From contig CP099848.1 of NCBI GenBank assembly GCA_030062745.1, positions 14,483,568-14,547,567 of the forward strand: a stretch of 64,000 nucleotides of DNA, read 5' to 3'. The translations under genes and the position numbers were made by a program. Positions 54,601-63,958 of this stretch are shown one piece after another (the first letter of the stretch is position 1; every line of letters starts with the position of its first letter). The DNA comes from Capitulum mitella. Taxonomy: Eukaryota > Arthropoda > Thecostraca > Pollicipedomorpha > Pollicipedidae. The notes beneath the pieces were generated by a model. The model saw only the letters and a list, made by a program, of their open reading frames with translations, did not search any database and was not told the DNA's origin.

Positions 54601-56095
54601 ACAAGAACGGTATCCGCCATATTGTGGCTGCTTCCGCAGCTACAATATGGATCCATGCTTCAGCATTACTCGAAAAACGTCCATTCTTTGTATGGATCTG
54701 TCGTGCCACATTCAACACACTTTCTCGTTTATTTTCTACACTATGTCAAAAGAACATGGAAAGGCATGTCAGCATGTCGTTTGAAACTACACTCTTTAAT
54801 ATGCTTCCTCGTTTATTTTCCACACCATGTCACAGAAAAACTAAATCGCATGTTGGAAAGGCATTTTCGTCAGCCAGACTGTTTTGGTTTGAAACTGCGC
54901 CCAGAAAAAAAACAAGTATGCGGACCAAGAAGAAACTGCTGCGAACGGCTAAGAAAATTAAGCAAAAATTTCTCAGAGGAAAGGCAAATGGAGCCTCATA
55001 GGGGTAATAAGAAGAAGGACGCACACAGACGGTTATTAACCGATTTATTCAGACCCGCTGTCTCGTGGGTGTCAATATTTTTACGTTGTCTGAAAGCACT
55101 GACATATTTTTCAAATTACTTACACATTTGTTCTGGTAAAAATAATCCATCAGCGCACGTTTCACCAATCACGAACAGAAAGAAAAACCATGCAATACCC
55201 CGCAATTTGCAATTAATACATGTATACATATATATACATATATATACACTATAGCAATAATTGTTGCAATATTCCACAATATAACAATAACAACGTAACA
55301 AAAACTATAACAATATCCGACCTTGAAAGCATGCTATACGGAACGACAATAATGTTGCAAGTGCCTTTTTCTGCCCCCCATAACGCCTGAATTTTCGATG
55401 AATATCCGCGTTGTTCACATGCTGGCCGGGATTCATCTGAAACAGCCTGAAGCAATCCAAATCAACTTTCTTTCGTAGAAACCGATGAATGCCCGTATGT
55501 CTACTTGAGTTTAAGCCAAGGCAAAAATCTTAATATTGCGTCAAATAAGGTGTTGCATTTGATCGATTGCTCTTTGTTTCTCCACGCTACACAATGATGT
55601 GCTTCAACATGCCAAGCAAAGAACAAAGTTTCAACAGTTACTGAGGTTGGCGCCATTGATTGAACGGCTCGACATCGATTGAAGCATTTGCCATAATTTA
55701 TGACCTTTGACGTTCTGAAATGTCAAGAACGCTTCAGGGACGACTCAAACCCCTGCTTTTCGGGAACTGGCAGTTCCGCGAACCGGCCGGGGCAGAAATC
55801 TGCAAGGTCGTCAGACATGCCTACCTTTTCCTGTTCCAGCGCATGACGCACCCGCTCACACCAACGCCCACGCAAGAAAACGCCAGAACACCGAGCGTGC
55901 ATTGCGGCGTGTTGTGCCCGTTCTGGCGTGAGCCGCGGCGCGCGCGGGGCCGGTCCGACCGGTCGAGGGGGTGCGCTCACCGCTGGACGAGCAGTAGCCG
56001 AAGTGCTCCAGCCGCCCGTGTCGCGCCAGGTTCGAGTTCCGGTACTTCTTCAGCTTCATGCGCGCGTGGCGCTCGCGACCCGGCAGGCTGAGCAT
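39483..56095 (-). CDS. ssuh2: SSUH2-like zinc-motif protein (8 coding exons, 409 aa)
   Basis: Homologue of vertebrate SSUH2 and nematode SSU-2, a family with DnaJ-type cysteine-rich repeats and poorly understood function. Minus-strand exons, 5' to 3': 56095-55981, 44523-44422, 43231-43026, 41684-41558, 41232-41111, 40777-40578, 40155-39948, 39632-39483; total 1,230 nt, all phases agreeing. Landmarks in order: APPLDILDSVPGYE; ISEQQARAALLCHV with a following CCYG; YELQTFTEKRETSW; DGPDSG and PEPW; EVPHTAS; then the zinc region with CHRCKGQG, CAECHGKG, CLSCHGNG, CYYC, CLKCNAKG and CPPC; then YIRLTISWK, and a terminal CYSHKSRTG to APDYPDRY segment. It ends CWGCCTIL, a CaaX-like box. Intron 1 is 11.5 kb and holds a large repeat array. 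Length is near that of vertebrate SSUH2. Confidence 0.93.
39948..40155 (-). CDS. ssuh2: SSUH2-like exon 7
   Basis: Encodes KVNTSEHIVQ, LPEPLIREVSG, APLSHYPDAAINLAS and SDQRVLAQ, aligning with the mixed alpha-beta segment after the zinc region in SSUH2. Acceptor GTCGGCAG, donor CAG/GTGTGT. Confidence 0.94.
40578..40777 (-). CDS. ssuh2: SSUH2-like exon 6 (remaining zinc motifs)
   Basis: Encodes CLSCHGNG, CYYCQASA, CLKCNAKG and CPPCDSYG, then YIRLTISW. Some glycines of CxxCxGxG are replaced, but the cysteine pairs persist. Acceptor CGATTACAG, phase-2 donor CTTG/GTTCGT. Confidence 0.95.
41111..41232 (-). CDS. ssuh2: SSUH2-like exon 5 (first zinc motifs)
   Basis: Encodes QLFHDEVKVMEVPHTAS, then CHRCKGQG and CAECHGKGW, the first pair of CxxCxGxG repeats. 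Acceptor CTGTTTCAG, phase-0 donor TGG/GTGCGT. Confidence 0.94.
41558..41684 (-). CDS. ssuh2: SSUH2-like exon 4
   Basis: Encodes YELQTFTEKRETSWTFVPYS, DGPDSG and PEPWSVSAEP, the family's YRLETF-x-E-x-R...W block. Acceptor CTGTTCCAG, phase-1 donor CCAG/GTCGGC. Confidence 0.94.
41930..42012 (+). repeat. Retroelement-type 3' tail with (AACT)n
   Basis: GCGCCCCTAAGCCCCATTAAC followed by AACT repeats, in SSUH2-like intron 3. A closely similar tail, with AACC repeats, occurs at 58,720-58,748, so both are probably 3' ends of the same interspersed family. Confidence 0.5.
42958..42992 (+). repeat. (GCCATA)n microsatellite
   Basis: About five copies of the hexamer, starting some 34 bases past the donor of SSUH2-like exon 3 within its downstream intron. 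Confidence 0.85.
43026..43231 (-). CDS. ssuh2: SSUH2-like exon 3
   Basis: Begins with a poly-proline stretch, then HMGAEISEQQARAALLCHV, CCYGRAAARHM and ITKINYTSAHH, aligning with the conserved AREALL...CCY region of the family. The intron just before it on the minus strand contains (CCTGA)n pentamers that form the pyrimidine-rich tract; the acceptor is GTGTAG. Donor CAC/GTAAGC. Confidence 0.92.
43251..43283 (+). repeat. (AGGTC)n pentamers at the exon 3 acceptor
   Basis: Tandem AGGTC units immediately upstream of SSUH2-like exon 3 on the minus strand. Read as CCTGA repeats, they provide the pyrimidine-rich part of the 3' splice site. Confidence 0.85.
44422..44523 (-). CDS. ssuh2: SSUH2-like exon 2
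   Basis: Encodes HTNFDGEDEA, then VPTAPPLDILDSVPGYESLG, matching the APP...L...P-x-Y segment near the N-terminus of SSUH2 proteins. Acceptor TTGTTTCAG, phase-1 donor GCCG/GTACGT. Confidence 0.9.
45102..45132. repeat. Perfect short hairpin
   Basis: CTATCGCACTTTC and GAAAGTGCGATAG are perfect 13-bp complements separated by five bases (CTTGG). It lies in SSUH2-like intron 1. It is too short for a typical microRNA precursor. It might be a transposon remnant or a cruciform-prone site. Confidence 0.7.
46602..46883 (-). pseudogene. Possible degraded gag-like zinc-knuckle fragment
   Basis: A 93-codon frame containing LGHKSSECKEK, which fits the GHxxxxC second half of a CCHC zinc knuckle; the two preceding cysteines appear replaced. 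Surrounding residues are basic. It may be a remnant of a retroelement ORF in SSUH2-like intron 1. Weak evidence. Confidence 0.25.
47420..47535 (+). repeat. Isolated forward unit of the 143-bp repeat
   Basis: One unit in plus orientation (GATTTAAAAATGATTTTTAC, GGTACCGATGATTTC and onward) lying just outside the left inverted end of the main array. Confidence 0.6.
50599..50784. mobile_element. 186-bp hAT-type MITE with 8-bp target duplication
   Basis: Ends are CAGAGGTGCAGCCA and, inverted, CACAGGTGCAGTCA, matching the hAT CAGRGGTG pattern. Flanks CTTAAAAT (50,591-98) and CTTAAAAC (50,785-92) form a 7-of-8 target duplication that interrupts a 143-bp repeat unit at its CTTAAAA segment. Contains a G homopolymer near 50,633 and another G run near 50,742. 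No coding capacity. Confidence 0.8.
50912..52121. mobile_element. 1.2-kb non-autonomous piggyBac-like element nested in the array
   Basis: Left end CCCTATTCCCGG at 50,912 and the same 12 bases inverted at 52,121. Flanks are TTAA (50,908-11) and TTCA (52,122-25), a TTAA duplication with one change. It splits a repeat unit between CTTCCCTTTAA and the ATTAGCATACTACTC segment. Only short open frames inside, so it depends on a transposase elsewhere. A related partial copy is at about 61,090-61,265. Confidence 0.82.
52840..55960. other. Remainder of SSUH2-like intron 1, right side
   Basis: No exon recognised. At 54,615-54,652 CCATATTGTGGCTG and CAGCTACAATATGG form an imperfect hairpin. Between about 54,716 and 54,870 a CTCGTTTATTTTC...GGAAAGGCAT segment is duplicated. 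A short TA-rich patch lies near 55,220-55,255. Confidence 0.4.
55981..56095 (-). CDS. ssuh2: SSUH2-like exon 1 (N-terminus)
   Basis: Encodes MLSLPGRERHARMKLKKY to GYCSSS, a basic N-terminus, with phase-1 donor AGCG/GTGAGC. The phase joins exactly to the acceptor at 44,523. A second Met is at residue 13. The frame stays open upstream through a 29-bp minisatellite to 56,404, so the start is chosen as the first Met past the repeat. I do not recognise this segment in vertebrate SSUH2. Confidence 0.65.
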
Positions 56096-56271
56096 CGCAC
56101 AGCTCCGCGCCGCGTGACGCCGCCTCCCGCCGCAGGCGACGAGTGGCGCGCGTCGTCGCCGACGATACGATAACGGAATCTCGGCCGCGCGCCGCCGGCG
56201 CCGATCAAAGCCCGAACGCCGCCACCCGATCGATGTCAGGTCCGAGTGCGTCTGGTGCCCCGCCGAGGGGA

Positions 56272-56395
56272 GCCGGGTGTTGCTCTCCGCGGAGGCGAGC
56301 GCCGGGTGTTGCTCTCCGGGGAGGGGAGCGCCGGGTGCTGTTCTCCGGGGAGGGGAGCGCCGGGTGCTGTTCTCCGGGGAGGGGAGCGCCGAGTT
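56272..56395 (+). repeat. 29-bp minisatellite upstream of SSUH2-like exon 1
   Basis: GCCGGGTG or variant at 56,272, 56,301, 56,330, 56,359 and 56,388, an exact 29-bp period. It begins 177 bases upstream of the proposed start codon, in the likely 5' UTR or promoter. Plus-strand units carry paired GGGG runs. Confidence 0.93.
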
Positions 56396-56399
56396 TCGA

Positions 56400-57266
56400 T
56401 CCATCGGAGGGAGGGTGTGCTGCGCAACAGGGGAGGCGACGTGGCCGTTCCTCCACTGAAAAGGGGAGCTCCACGGACGTGAAAGCGAGTCCGATGCCGG
56501 CTGTTACTGGTGGCTGTTCCACTTGCCTCACGGAATGTTTTTTGTTGTTCCTGGGACGCGGGGCATATGTCGCAACTTCTGCTTGTCTGGACTGTTACAC
56601 GTCGCAAATGAATAGGCCCATCCTTTTTCATATACAGGAAACTCTAGTCGGTTTACGACGTCGTTCTTGTGACAGCAGTTGCTTGCCATTTGCAACTAGG
56701 CCAGCATAACGGTTTGGCAATAGTAGCCACCAGAGCGATGCAACCAATTACGCTCCACTGTCGAGACATGCACCCATTTGTTTCTGCACCTGGCACCAGT
56801 TGTTTCCAGACAGGTTGAAACGTGCGTCACACCTGGAGACCGGCTTCGTTTCCTAGTCGGTGCGCTTCTTCTTCGGAGATCGGTCTTCTCGTTGAAGACA
56901 CCTCAAGACATGTGTCGACGTCTCACCCTGAGTGAAATCCACAACACTCGGGAGACGCACTCTCCAGACGTGTCAGTGCGCAAGTCTGCTGCTGACTCGA
57001 CGTCGCGCACAACATACGACGCTGCGGCTCTCCACACGGTTCTCTGTAGCTTTTCGCCAGATCTCCGACTCGATGCACTCCTGTCCAGTAGCGTCCCGAC
57101 GATGGCCAATGCCTCCTTGAACAAGACGTCAGATCACATCTGTCCCCAGCCAGCCCCGTTCACTCACTGCCGGCACTCTCGTCTCCCGCTTTGTCAGCAG
57201 GAGCGGACGGCAGGCACCCTGCGCCGGCCGTCCCGCCGCCTCCGTCTGTCTCTCCTCTCTCCGCAG
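56400..57266. other. Sequence upstream of the SSUH2-like gene
   Basis: Contains a plus-strand 185-codon frame (56,778-57,335) without recognisable domains. No promoter element can be assigned with confidence. Confidence 0.35.
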
Positions 57267-57267
57267 G

Positions 57268-57331
57268 AGGCCGGGGGCCGGGCCGGGGCAGCCCGGGAGC
57301 TAATTGCCCGCTGTGACGGTGCCGACTGCAG
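57268..57331 (+). CDS. Candidate exon of an unknown plus-strand gene
   Basis: A 64-base segment bounded by a strong acceptor (CTCTCCTCTCTCCGCAG) and a strong donor (TGCAG/GTGAGG). One frame reads EAGGRAGAARELIARC then DGADC. I do not recognise the protein. It may be a coding or untranslated exon of a transcript extending to the right, or chance. Confidence 0.3.
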
Positions 57332-57339
57332 GTGAGGCC

Positions 57340-60300
57340 TGACTGGTAAATACAGAGGCCCAGACTGTAAACTGACCCAGTTGGGCGGCTGCGGGTGCGC
57401 AAAAACCGACACGAGTTGAAGTAGGGCGCAAGGAGGATGCGGAGGATGATACCCCGAAGAGAAGTTTCTGCGTTTAGTATATACATGACGGTACTGGAAG
57501 GATAGATGGTGGTTTAAAAGCGGCGTTTTTTTCTCTGGCAGCAAGTTAAGGTCATCGATATTTCTTTGCACACATGAAATGCTTCTTTTCCTACCAGTCC
57601 AAAGCAAACTGTGCCAGAACCATCAAGAAACGTGAATCCCCCAATGCTTGTTCCTCCTTTTCCTGGACATTGTTTTTACCCGCGCGAAATGACTTGATGC
57701 TGCACGTACGACAAGGCCAAAAAACAGGCGGTGGCTGCGCTACGCGTTTTGGTTGCCGGCAATGTGGGTATATTACTTGGGGGGACATGTACCCCACTCC
57801 GCAGACGGAGTTCATCGAGAATAAGTTTTGTATCGACTTTTCTGGGGTTTGCACCCAATAAGCATTAGAAATTTCCAAACTTTGGTTCCGCTATGTTTCA
57901 TGCGCATAGTGATTCTGTTTGTTAATGAGAGCCATGTGCTTGCGAATTCACGGCTTGTTGGCAATTGACCGGCCCCCCGCTCAAAAATAACAGCGGTGCT
58001 TTTGGTCTTGGACTTTGTTCCCAAACATAATGCTGTAACTATTTTGGCTGTATGCAGAATGTTCACGAAGCTGATGATGTACTTTCATCTAAAACTTTTT
58101 CTCTGAGTTCCAGCTAAAACAAGCATTTACAGGAGAGGTGAAGGCAGTTAATTCGTGAGCGTGCTGCAAGGTCAATTTACACGAGTTAGGGCACTAAAAT
58201 TATGTCCATCTCTGTTCAAGTATTACGCTGGGACGGCGTGATCGAGATACATTTATAAAAAAGCAGCGCTTCGTCATCCACACAGCCATCACATCTGCAA
58301 TTACCAAACGAACCCGAACTAATGGTGCGGTTTTCAACGACGCATAAATCAATGTTCAGCTCGTTTTCCTCCCATGGCCCGTTACACAGGGAACGCTTCA
58401 GTGACCAAAGCCAAGGGTGGACCCAATTCTTAAATCAAATGTTTATGATTCATTTAGCTAAACGTCATGTCCGATATCATTCAAATTTCCTTGCAGACAT
58501 AAGGGGGTCTGCATAAATCGAACTAGGGTAAAACTTTGCACGTTCAGTGAAAAACTGTGTTATCAGGAATCGTTACAAGCAAATTTTGAGTGCCAAGATT
58601 GGTTTAGTAGATAGCACGTGATCTGTTTAGCATTTTGCCAACTCTTGGCCACTTCGAGAATCGGTGAATCGAAATTATCACTTTCAAGGATTAATGATCA
58701 CACTTAAGCCCCTCTGAAAGGCCCCTAAGCCCCAATAACCAACCAACCCCTCTGAAAGATGTACAAACAACAACCTCTAGTTAATAATAAATGAATGGGA
58801 CGCCAAGACGAGAAATAGGGGAAAATGGCATAGCGACTTATTTTACGACAGAAAATGGTGGTTAAAATGTACTTCAGCAAGCAGGGATGTAATTTTTCAA
58901 AGTCCTTTGTGGGTGTATTCGGGAGTCAAAATTTTCGTGCGGAAGGGGCTCTAGCAACCGCAATACTCCAAAAAACCAAAAAGTCCTCGGATTTCGGCCA
59001 CTCTATCCTCATATGTCGAAAATCCGTTTTTTTTTATTTTTGGGGCCAACGAACGCAGAATTTGGAAACATAAAAGAGGCTTGTGCCCCAGGGTGCGCCA
59101 ATGGGTGCATTTCTGTGCGACGTTTTTTTAGTCGTGTTTTTTTTAGTCATGAATAATGGATGCCCACACAAATATGCATACATGCTTCCTTTGTATGTAC
59201 ATATCGGTATGGGTGTTTTCGTGCTGCAAATGTGTCCAAATTTTGCTTTCGGAGTCATAAACCGTTTTTGGCTTGTGGGTGCACAGGCCATGTTTGTGGT
59301 TGCACAAATCTGGTTTTAAGGTGCATTTGCACCCACAAAGAGATGCAAAGTTACACCCGTGTCAGCATGTTCCATTCGATGTTCTTCTGCCTCGCGTTTG
59401 GAGGTCAAGCACAGTGACCTTAACCCATTTAAATCATTGATTGGTCGAAGTCCGAGAATATCTATTCTTTTTCGTGGCTGATATATTTAACACGGTTATA
59501 CTTGAAAATGATTCCCATTCTTCCCTCACTTCGAGCGTTTCTAAAAAAAAATGGGGGAAAAAATGTTACTAAGATGCAACTATGGTTGTTTCGGTCGACA
59601 CGGCTTCTGCAAATCATGGCTGTCCTGGTCGACATGCTGCATGCAAGCGAAAGATGTTTCGACTATAGCAGTATGGTTACTTTATTTCATAACTGCTTGA
59701 ATTTTGGTACAAAGATGAGTATAGCAGAGGAGCCAGTGCAACGCATAACCAGGGAAAGTGCCTTCCCCTCGGAGGCTTAAGATGTCCCTGAACAACACAA
59801 AAAGCAATACGAGGAGGAAATTTCGGGACCTGAAGATAACGCGAATAAAATCCAGACTTCTTTTAGTCAAAACTGGGTCTTCACTTAACGGATTTTTGGC
59901 TGCGCCTTTAAGTACCTTGTTCAATGCTCGTTTTCTCAGGATTAAACCAAAGAATGGGCATGGGCTGCCTGTCCGACGTGTTTCACCAACGGATGTTATG
60001 CATTCTAATGAACAACCACAAGTATAAATTTCCACAAAACAAAAGCAATCCATACTTTCCCATTTTTATTCCCCAAAAACCAATGCGAACATCACAAGCG
60101 CGGCGCGTTCGCGGCTCACAATGAAGTGCGCCTTTTCTTGCGGCGCACAATGCGGCTCACCAGAATCAGTCAACCCGCATTCAGCAGTATCTTCACGGTT
60201 AACAACTGGAACAGCAGCATCTCCACTATCGCAGCGTGATACAGCAAAACATTCGCTTGGTCGTTTTCTGCGCCGCTCTCAAAAGCTGGACGCACACATA

Positions 60301-61089
60301 CTAGTGCACTGAGCAGCGTACCTGGTAAGTTACCGATCTGACGATCTTCGTCCCCAGAAATTTTCAGCGGTCTCAGCACCATCATCGGCCAGGGCAGTTC
60401 TCCACATTGATACGGTGACCTTATCTTTCTGTTCTCACTATGACAGTCCGATTCTTCCCGGTCGGTTAGTTTCTCTGGCTCGCCTAAAATTTCGAACATA
60501 GTAAGGTCCCTGAAAACATTACCGCATTGGCGCGATTGATTGACGCGATGAAAAATACTCGATAAGCATCCCAATATTTCAGACCTAGGTGAAAGTTCGC
60601 ATTGTTTATGTTACTGCTGATATATTCTGAACTGAGGGCAAGTAAAAGTTAAGCCAGTCAATCAAATAGTCACTGACTGGACGAACTGGATCCATGAAGT
60701 AACCATGTCCAGGCTCACCACTTTGTGAAACTAATGGGAAGCTCGGACGTTAGTAAAACTATGTTTGTACTGTCGTTCGTTCGTCAACTATGTCGCATCG
60801 TCAAATTATAACTTCATGCCAGTAGGCCTACTTAAATTTTAATCGTATGGGAAGGGACCCAGGCCTCTCTGGTGAATGCGAAATGATGCTGTCACAGCAT
60901 TACTGACATTTCGGTAAAATATGATCAGGCAGGGGCCCTCACAACACCAACATATTTGCAGCAGAGTAAATTCAGCTTCTGTCAAAAGACTGTGGTGCAA
61001 ATAGAGTTTTGCTGTCACTGTTCCCGGTCATAGCTCCCATAGGTTCCAGGTTAAATCCCGGAAAAATGTAGTTCGCAGCTTTTGTCAGT
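57340..61089. other. Intergenic sequence, no gene recognised
   Basis: AT-rich sequence with short frames only. Contains the retroelement-type tail at 58.72 kb and an 11-bp inverted repeat, TTGTGGGTGCA at 59,273-59,283 with its complement at 59,328-59,338. Confidence 0.4.
58720..58760 (+). repeat. Retroelement-type 3' tail with (AACC)n
   Basis: GCCCCTAAGCCCCAATAACC followed by AACC copies, flanked on both sides by a CCCCTCTGAAAG repeat (near 58,709 and 58,747) that could be a target duplication. Similar to the tail at 41,969-42,010. Confidence 0.5.
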
Positions 61090-61265
61090 TTGCTGTGACT
61101 TTAGTTTTTGTAAAAATGTAGTTCACAGCATGGCAAATCGATTGTCTTTTGTTGTCATGAAATTGAATGTGTAGTTCTCCGGGTCTCAAGGGGTCCGAAT
61201 CCGCCCCCTCCCCCTTCCCCTCCTGCCGGGAATCAGCTATACCGTTTAGCCCTCCGAAAATAGGA
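61090..61265 (-). mobile_element. Partial copy of the nested piggyBac-like element
   Basis: Read on the minus strand it matches the left end of the 50,912 element: CGGAGGGCT, CGGTAT, GATTCCCGGCA, a G-rich tract, GGATTCGG, GAGAACTACA, then AACTACATTTTTA. The expected TTAACCCTATT start is degraded to TCAATCCTATT. Only this end is recognisable. Confidence 0.6.
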
Positions 61266-62560
61266 TTGAGGCATAAGAAAATATTGGCGGGGCTCACACA
61301 ACCAATGAAGAGGCTCAAATGAGCATTGCTGGGCTCAAGTTCCTTCAAAAGCATGCAAAACAACACCCATGTTATGAGTGGTTATTTGTGACGCCGCTTT
61401 GTCTGGTGATTATGCTGTGAGGCCGGCAGAAAAAAAGAAGTCTAGAACCAGATTACTTCTAACGTTTCCAATAATTTGTATTACGCTGCTATGCATGTCG
61501 CCACATACGTGACCCCAGGAAATACGCGTAATCTGAAAAGTTCGAATAAGCCATGGGCCAAATTTCTATTAAACAACTGAAACTTGCTGACTTATTCCTT
61601 CCAAGCAAACCTACGAAACGCTAAAGATACATTAAGTGAATCAACCAACAGGGAAAGACACAGCGCTTACCATTCAGATTTCATTGTGTTCGTGCATTAC
61701 AACGGTAGACGAACCGTCGTAATGCACTAGTCATAACCAGAATGTCGTTACAGCCGCAGAAAGGCGCTGAGTTCGATTCTGTCATCCTATTAGTTATAAA
61801 TGGTAGCGACTACTGCTGGGAAGTGGTAGCTGAGAATCTTGCTGTCCCAACTTCTTCGCAGTCTTGTTTTTGTCGTTCTTTGTTCGTGTTTTTCCTGTCA
61901 TGTTTGTTCGTACCCCGAATAAATGAAGGTTGTGCTTTGTGTTGGACCCGAAAGCATGCTTTTTGCTGCGATTGTAATGGTGTGGTTAATCTTTGCTGTT
62001 GCTCAAATGAAAGGTGAACGCTTTCACGAGCACCCGTGACATGAAGGCTCTTCTTGCTACGCAAGGCGGCGGCCCGGACATGCCTAGATCTGTCACGTGA
62101 TTTGTTTTCTCAAGAGTCACCGGTGCGTTCATATTACTCTGTTCCGGACTACCCAGGAATGAGAAATCTTCACCATGTCTGTGATTTAAGAAGAACGGCA
62201 GATTCGATATCTCACGGCAAATACCTCTTGAATTTCAAGAGAACGTGGCCTTGCTCACTACTCTAATGGTACAATTCTGTCTTACAAATTGAGCGGCTGG
62301 ATATGTATCAAAGCCGTTCTATCATTATCGATGGCGATCTTCGTCTCCGCCAAGGACAATGTGATTTTTCTGGAAACCTTCTTCTGAAATCGTCCCCATG
62401 TTCCACTGCAGAGGCTGCGTTTAGAAAGCATGTTCAAATGCGTAGTGATGAGCTATGACGTCGGCGTATTGTGGACGTCAAATTCCGCGTCTCTATTTTC
62501 CGGGGTGTTTTTATGATAATGGTTTCACGTTGATGAAACTATGCACATAGTTATTTCGGT

Positions 62561-62645
62561 TTAACTCTCGCGGGACCAGCCTCCAAATCCACCTTCGCCG
62601 GGCCGGGCGGGAGGTCATGAAACCCCCAAGATCTCGAGAGCCTTG
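62561..62645 (+). mobile_element. Terminal fragment of a TTAA-type element
   Basis: TTAACTCTCGCGGGACC followed by a GC-rich inverted segment and AAGATCTCGAGAGCC. The last motif resembles TGAGATCTCGAGAAC in the element at 50,912. No second end was found, so this is a fragment or a third related element. Confidence 0.35.
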
Positions 62646-63143
62646 AGTACCAAAGAAAAAGTAAAAACACCTTTGGGAAACCCCTGCCGAAACTTAAAGA
62701 AATCACCTAGTTTTACAAACAAGATAAATATTTATGTCACCTGAGATCACTGACGTTTTCGGCAAGCCATGATAACCAAAGCTTCTACTTGGATCAAAAG
62801 GGGTTTTACAGTACAAATAAGGCATGAGATACCTGTCTAGGGCGAAATAAGGTACTGGAGGCCAGATCTGACTACTAACTCAAGAAACGCGGAAAATGGA
62901 TGAACAATTGTCTTTTTGTAAGGGCAAGAGCCTCGTTTTTCTCTGAATGTGTATATAGTCTTGGTTGGAATACACCGCAGATGTGCCTGACATGCATATG
63001 AGTCATGACTGTAACTGTCTGTAATGTCTGACACGCATCTGACTGTCTGCAGCTAGTGATGATTATCGCAATCCGAATTCCGACTTTTCCGAGGGTCAAC
63101 AATAAAATTTCGGTGGTTGTGTGATGCTTGAAATGCACTGTTG

Positions 63144-63166
63144 ATATCTACTACCGTAGTAGATAT
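63144..63166. repeat. Near-perfect palindrome
   Basis: ATATCTACTAC and GTAGTAGATAT are perfect 11-bp complements around a single C. A second short inverted repeat (TACCATG / CATGGTA) follows at about 63,190-63,215. Confidence 0.8.
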
Positions 63167-63654
63167 ATATAACATTGCATTTCATAGTAATTACCATTAC
63201 CATGCATTCATGGTAGTTACCATTTCAGCCGAAAAAAGTTAAAAAGTACATTAATTCCCCCAAAAAGAAATTATGTCCTAGCTCCTACGCCAGCCGCCAG
63301 ACACTCGCTTAGAGATTTTTGATGTTTCTGCGTTAAATGGCTTGTTTACATGATAGCTCGACGCTGATTGGTCGTCTGTCTGACCCAGGGTCTGATCAAG
63401 AGAAATAAAAAACGTTTGGAAACAACTAATGTGTCATATAAGTTAACTCTGAAGAAAATGTTCATTATAATGTTGTATATTATAATAAAAATATTCAAAG
63501 GTGAAAATTTGTTCTCAAGGAAACATATAAAAATACAGTTATTAAAAATTGGTTAAATAAAATACTTGGAAAAGGAACCTGGATACAAAATTGGGAGAAA
63601 TTAACAAAAGAAATGGAACAACAAACAAAAAATTACCTAATCAAAAAACAACCT

Positions 63655-63800
63655 GGCTTAACGTAACTTAACGTAACGTAGCGTAACGTAACCTAAACTA
63701 ACTTAATATAACCTAACATAACCTCTTTGTCGGACCGAGCCAAGTCCGATCGTGCCCTCTATCGGCCCACGGCCTCTACCATCTCATACCGCGCCCTTGG
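63655..63800 (-). repeat. Second copy of the AGGTTA-tailed repeat
   Basis: On the minus strand: TAGAGGCC, GGCCGATAGAGGG, GGACTTGGCT, then AAAGAGGTTA and an AGGTTA/ACGTTA-like tail covering 63,655-63,724. It matches the copy at 17.6 kb in the same order. Confidence 0.6.
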
Positions 63801-63925
63801 CGCAAACTCCAAGACAAAGGCGCGGTATGCGTGGAGCATACAATAACATAATGTAATAATATTAACATGAGATACCCTAACGATGACATAATGCAAGTTT
63901 AAGTTACTTTGTGGGGACAGAATGT

Positions 63926-63958
63926 CATATATATATCTATATATATATATATATATGA
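63926..63958. repeat. (TA)n tract with inverted GTCAT/ATGAC arms
   Basis: TA repeats bounded by GTCAT on the left and ATGAC on the right, so the whole can fold into a hairpin. Confidence 0.75.

Noticed and set aside
54622-55254. 210-codon plus-strand frame with duplicated LVYF segments
   Set aside because: The duplication reflects a ~90-base DNA repeat (CTCGTTTATTTTC); no homology and overlapping frames.
56096-56404. Longer N-terminus for the SSUH2-like protein
   Set aside because: The frame is open to a Met at 56,404, but this would put the 29-bp minisatellite in the protein; a start past the repeat is simpler. It cannot be fully excluded.
63655-63724. Telomere-like TAACCT/TAACGT repeats at the window end as a telomere
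   Set aside because: The repeats are irregular, short and joined to the same core as an internal copy at 17.6 kb, so they are the tail of a dispersed repeat.
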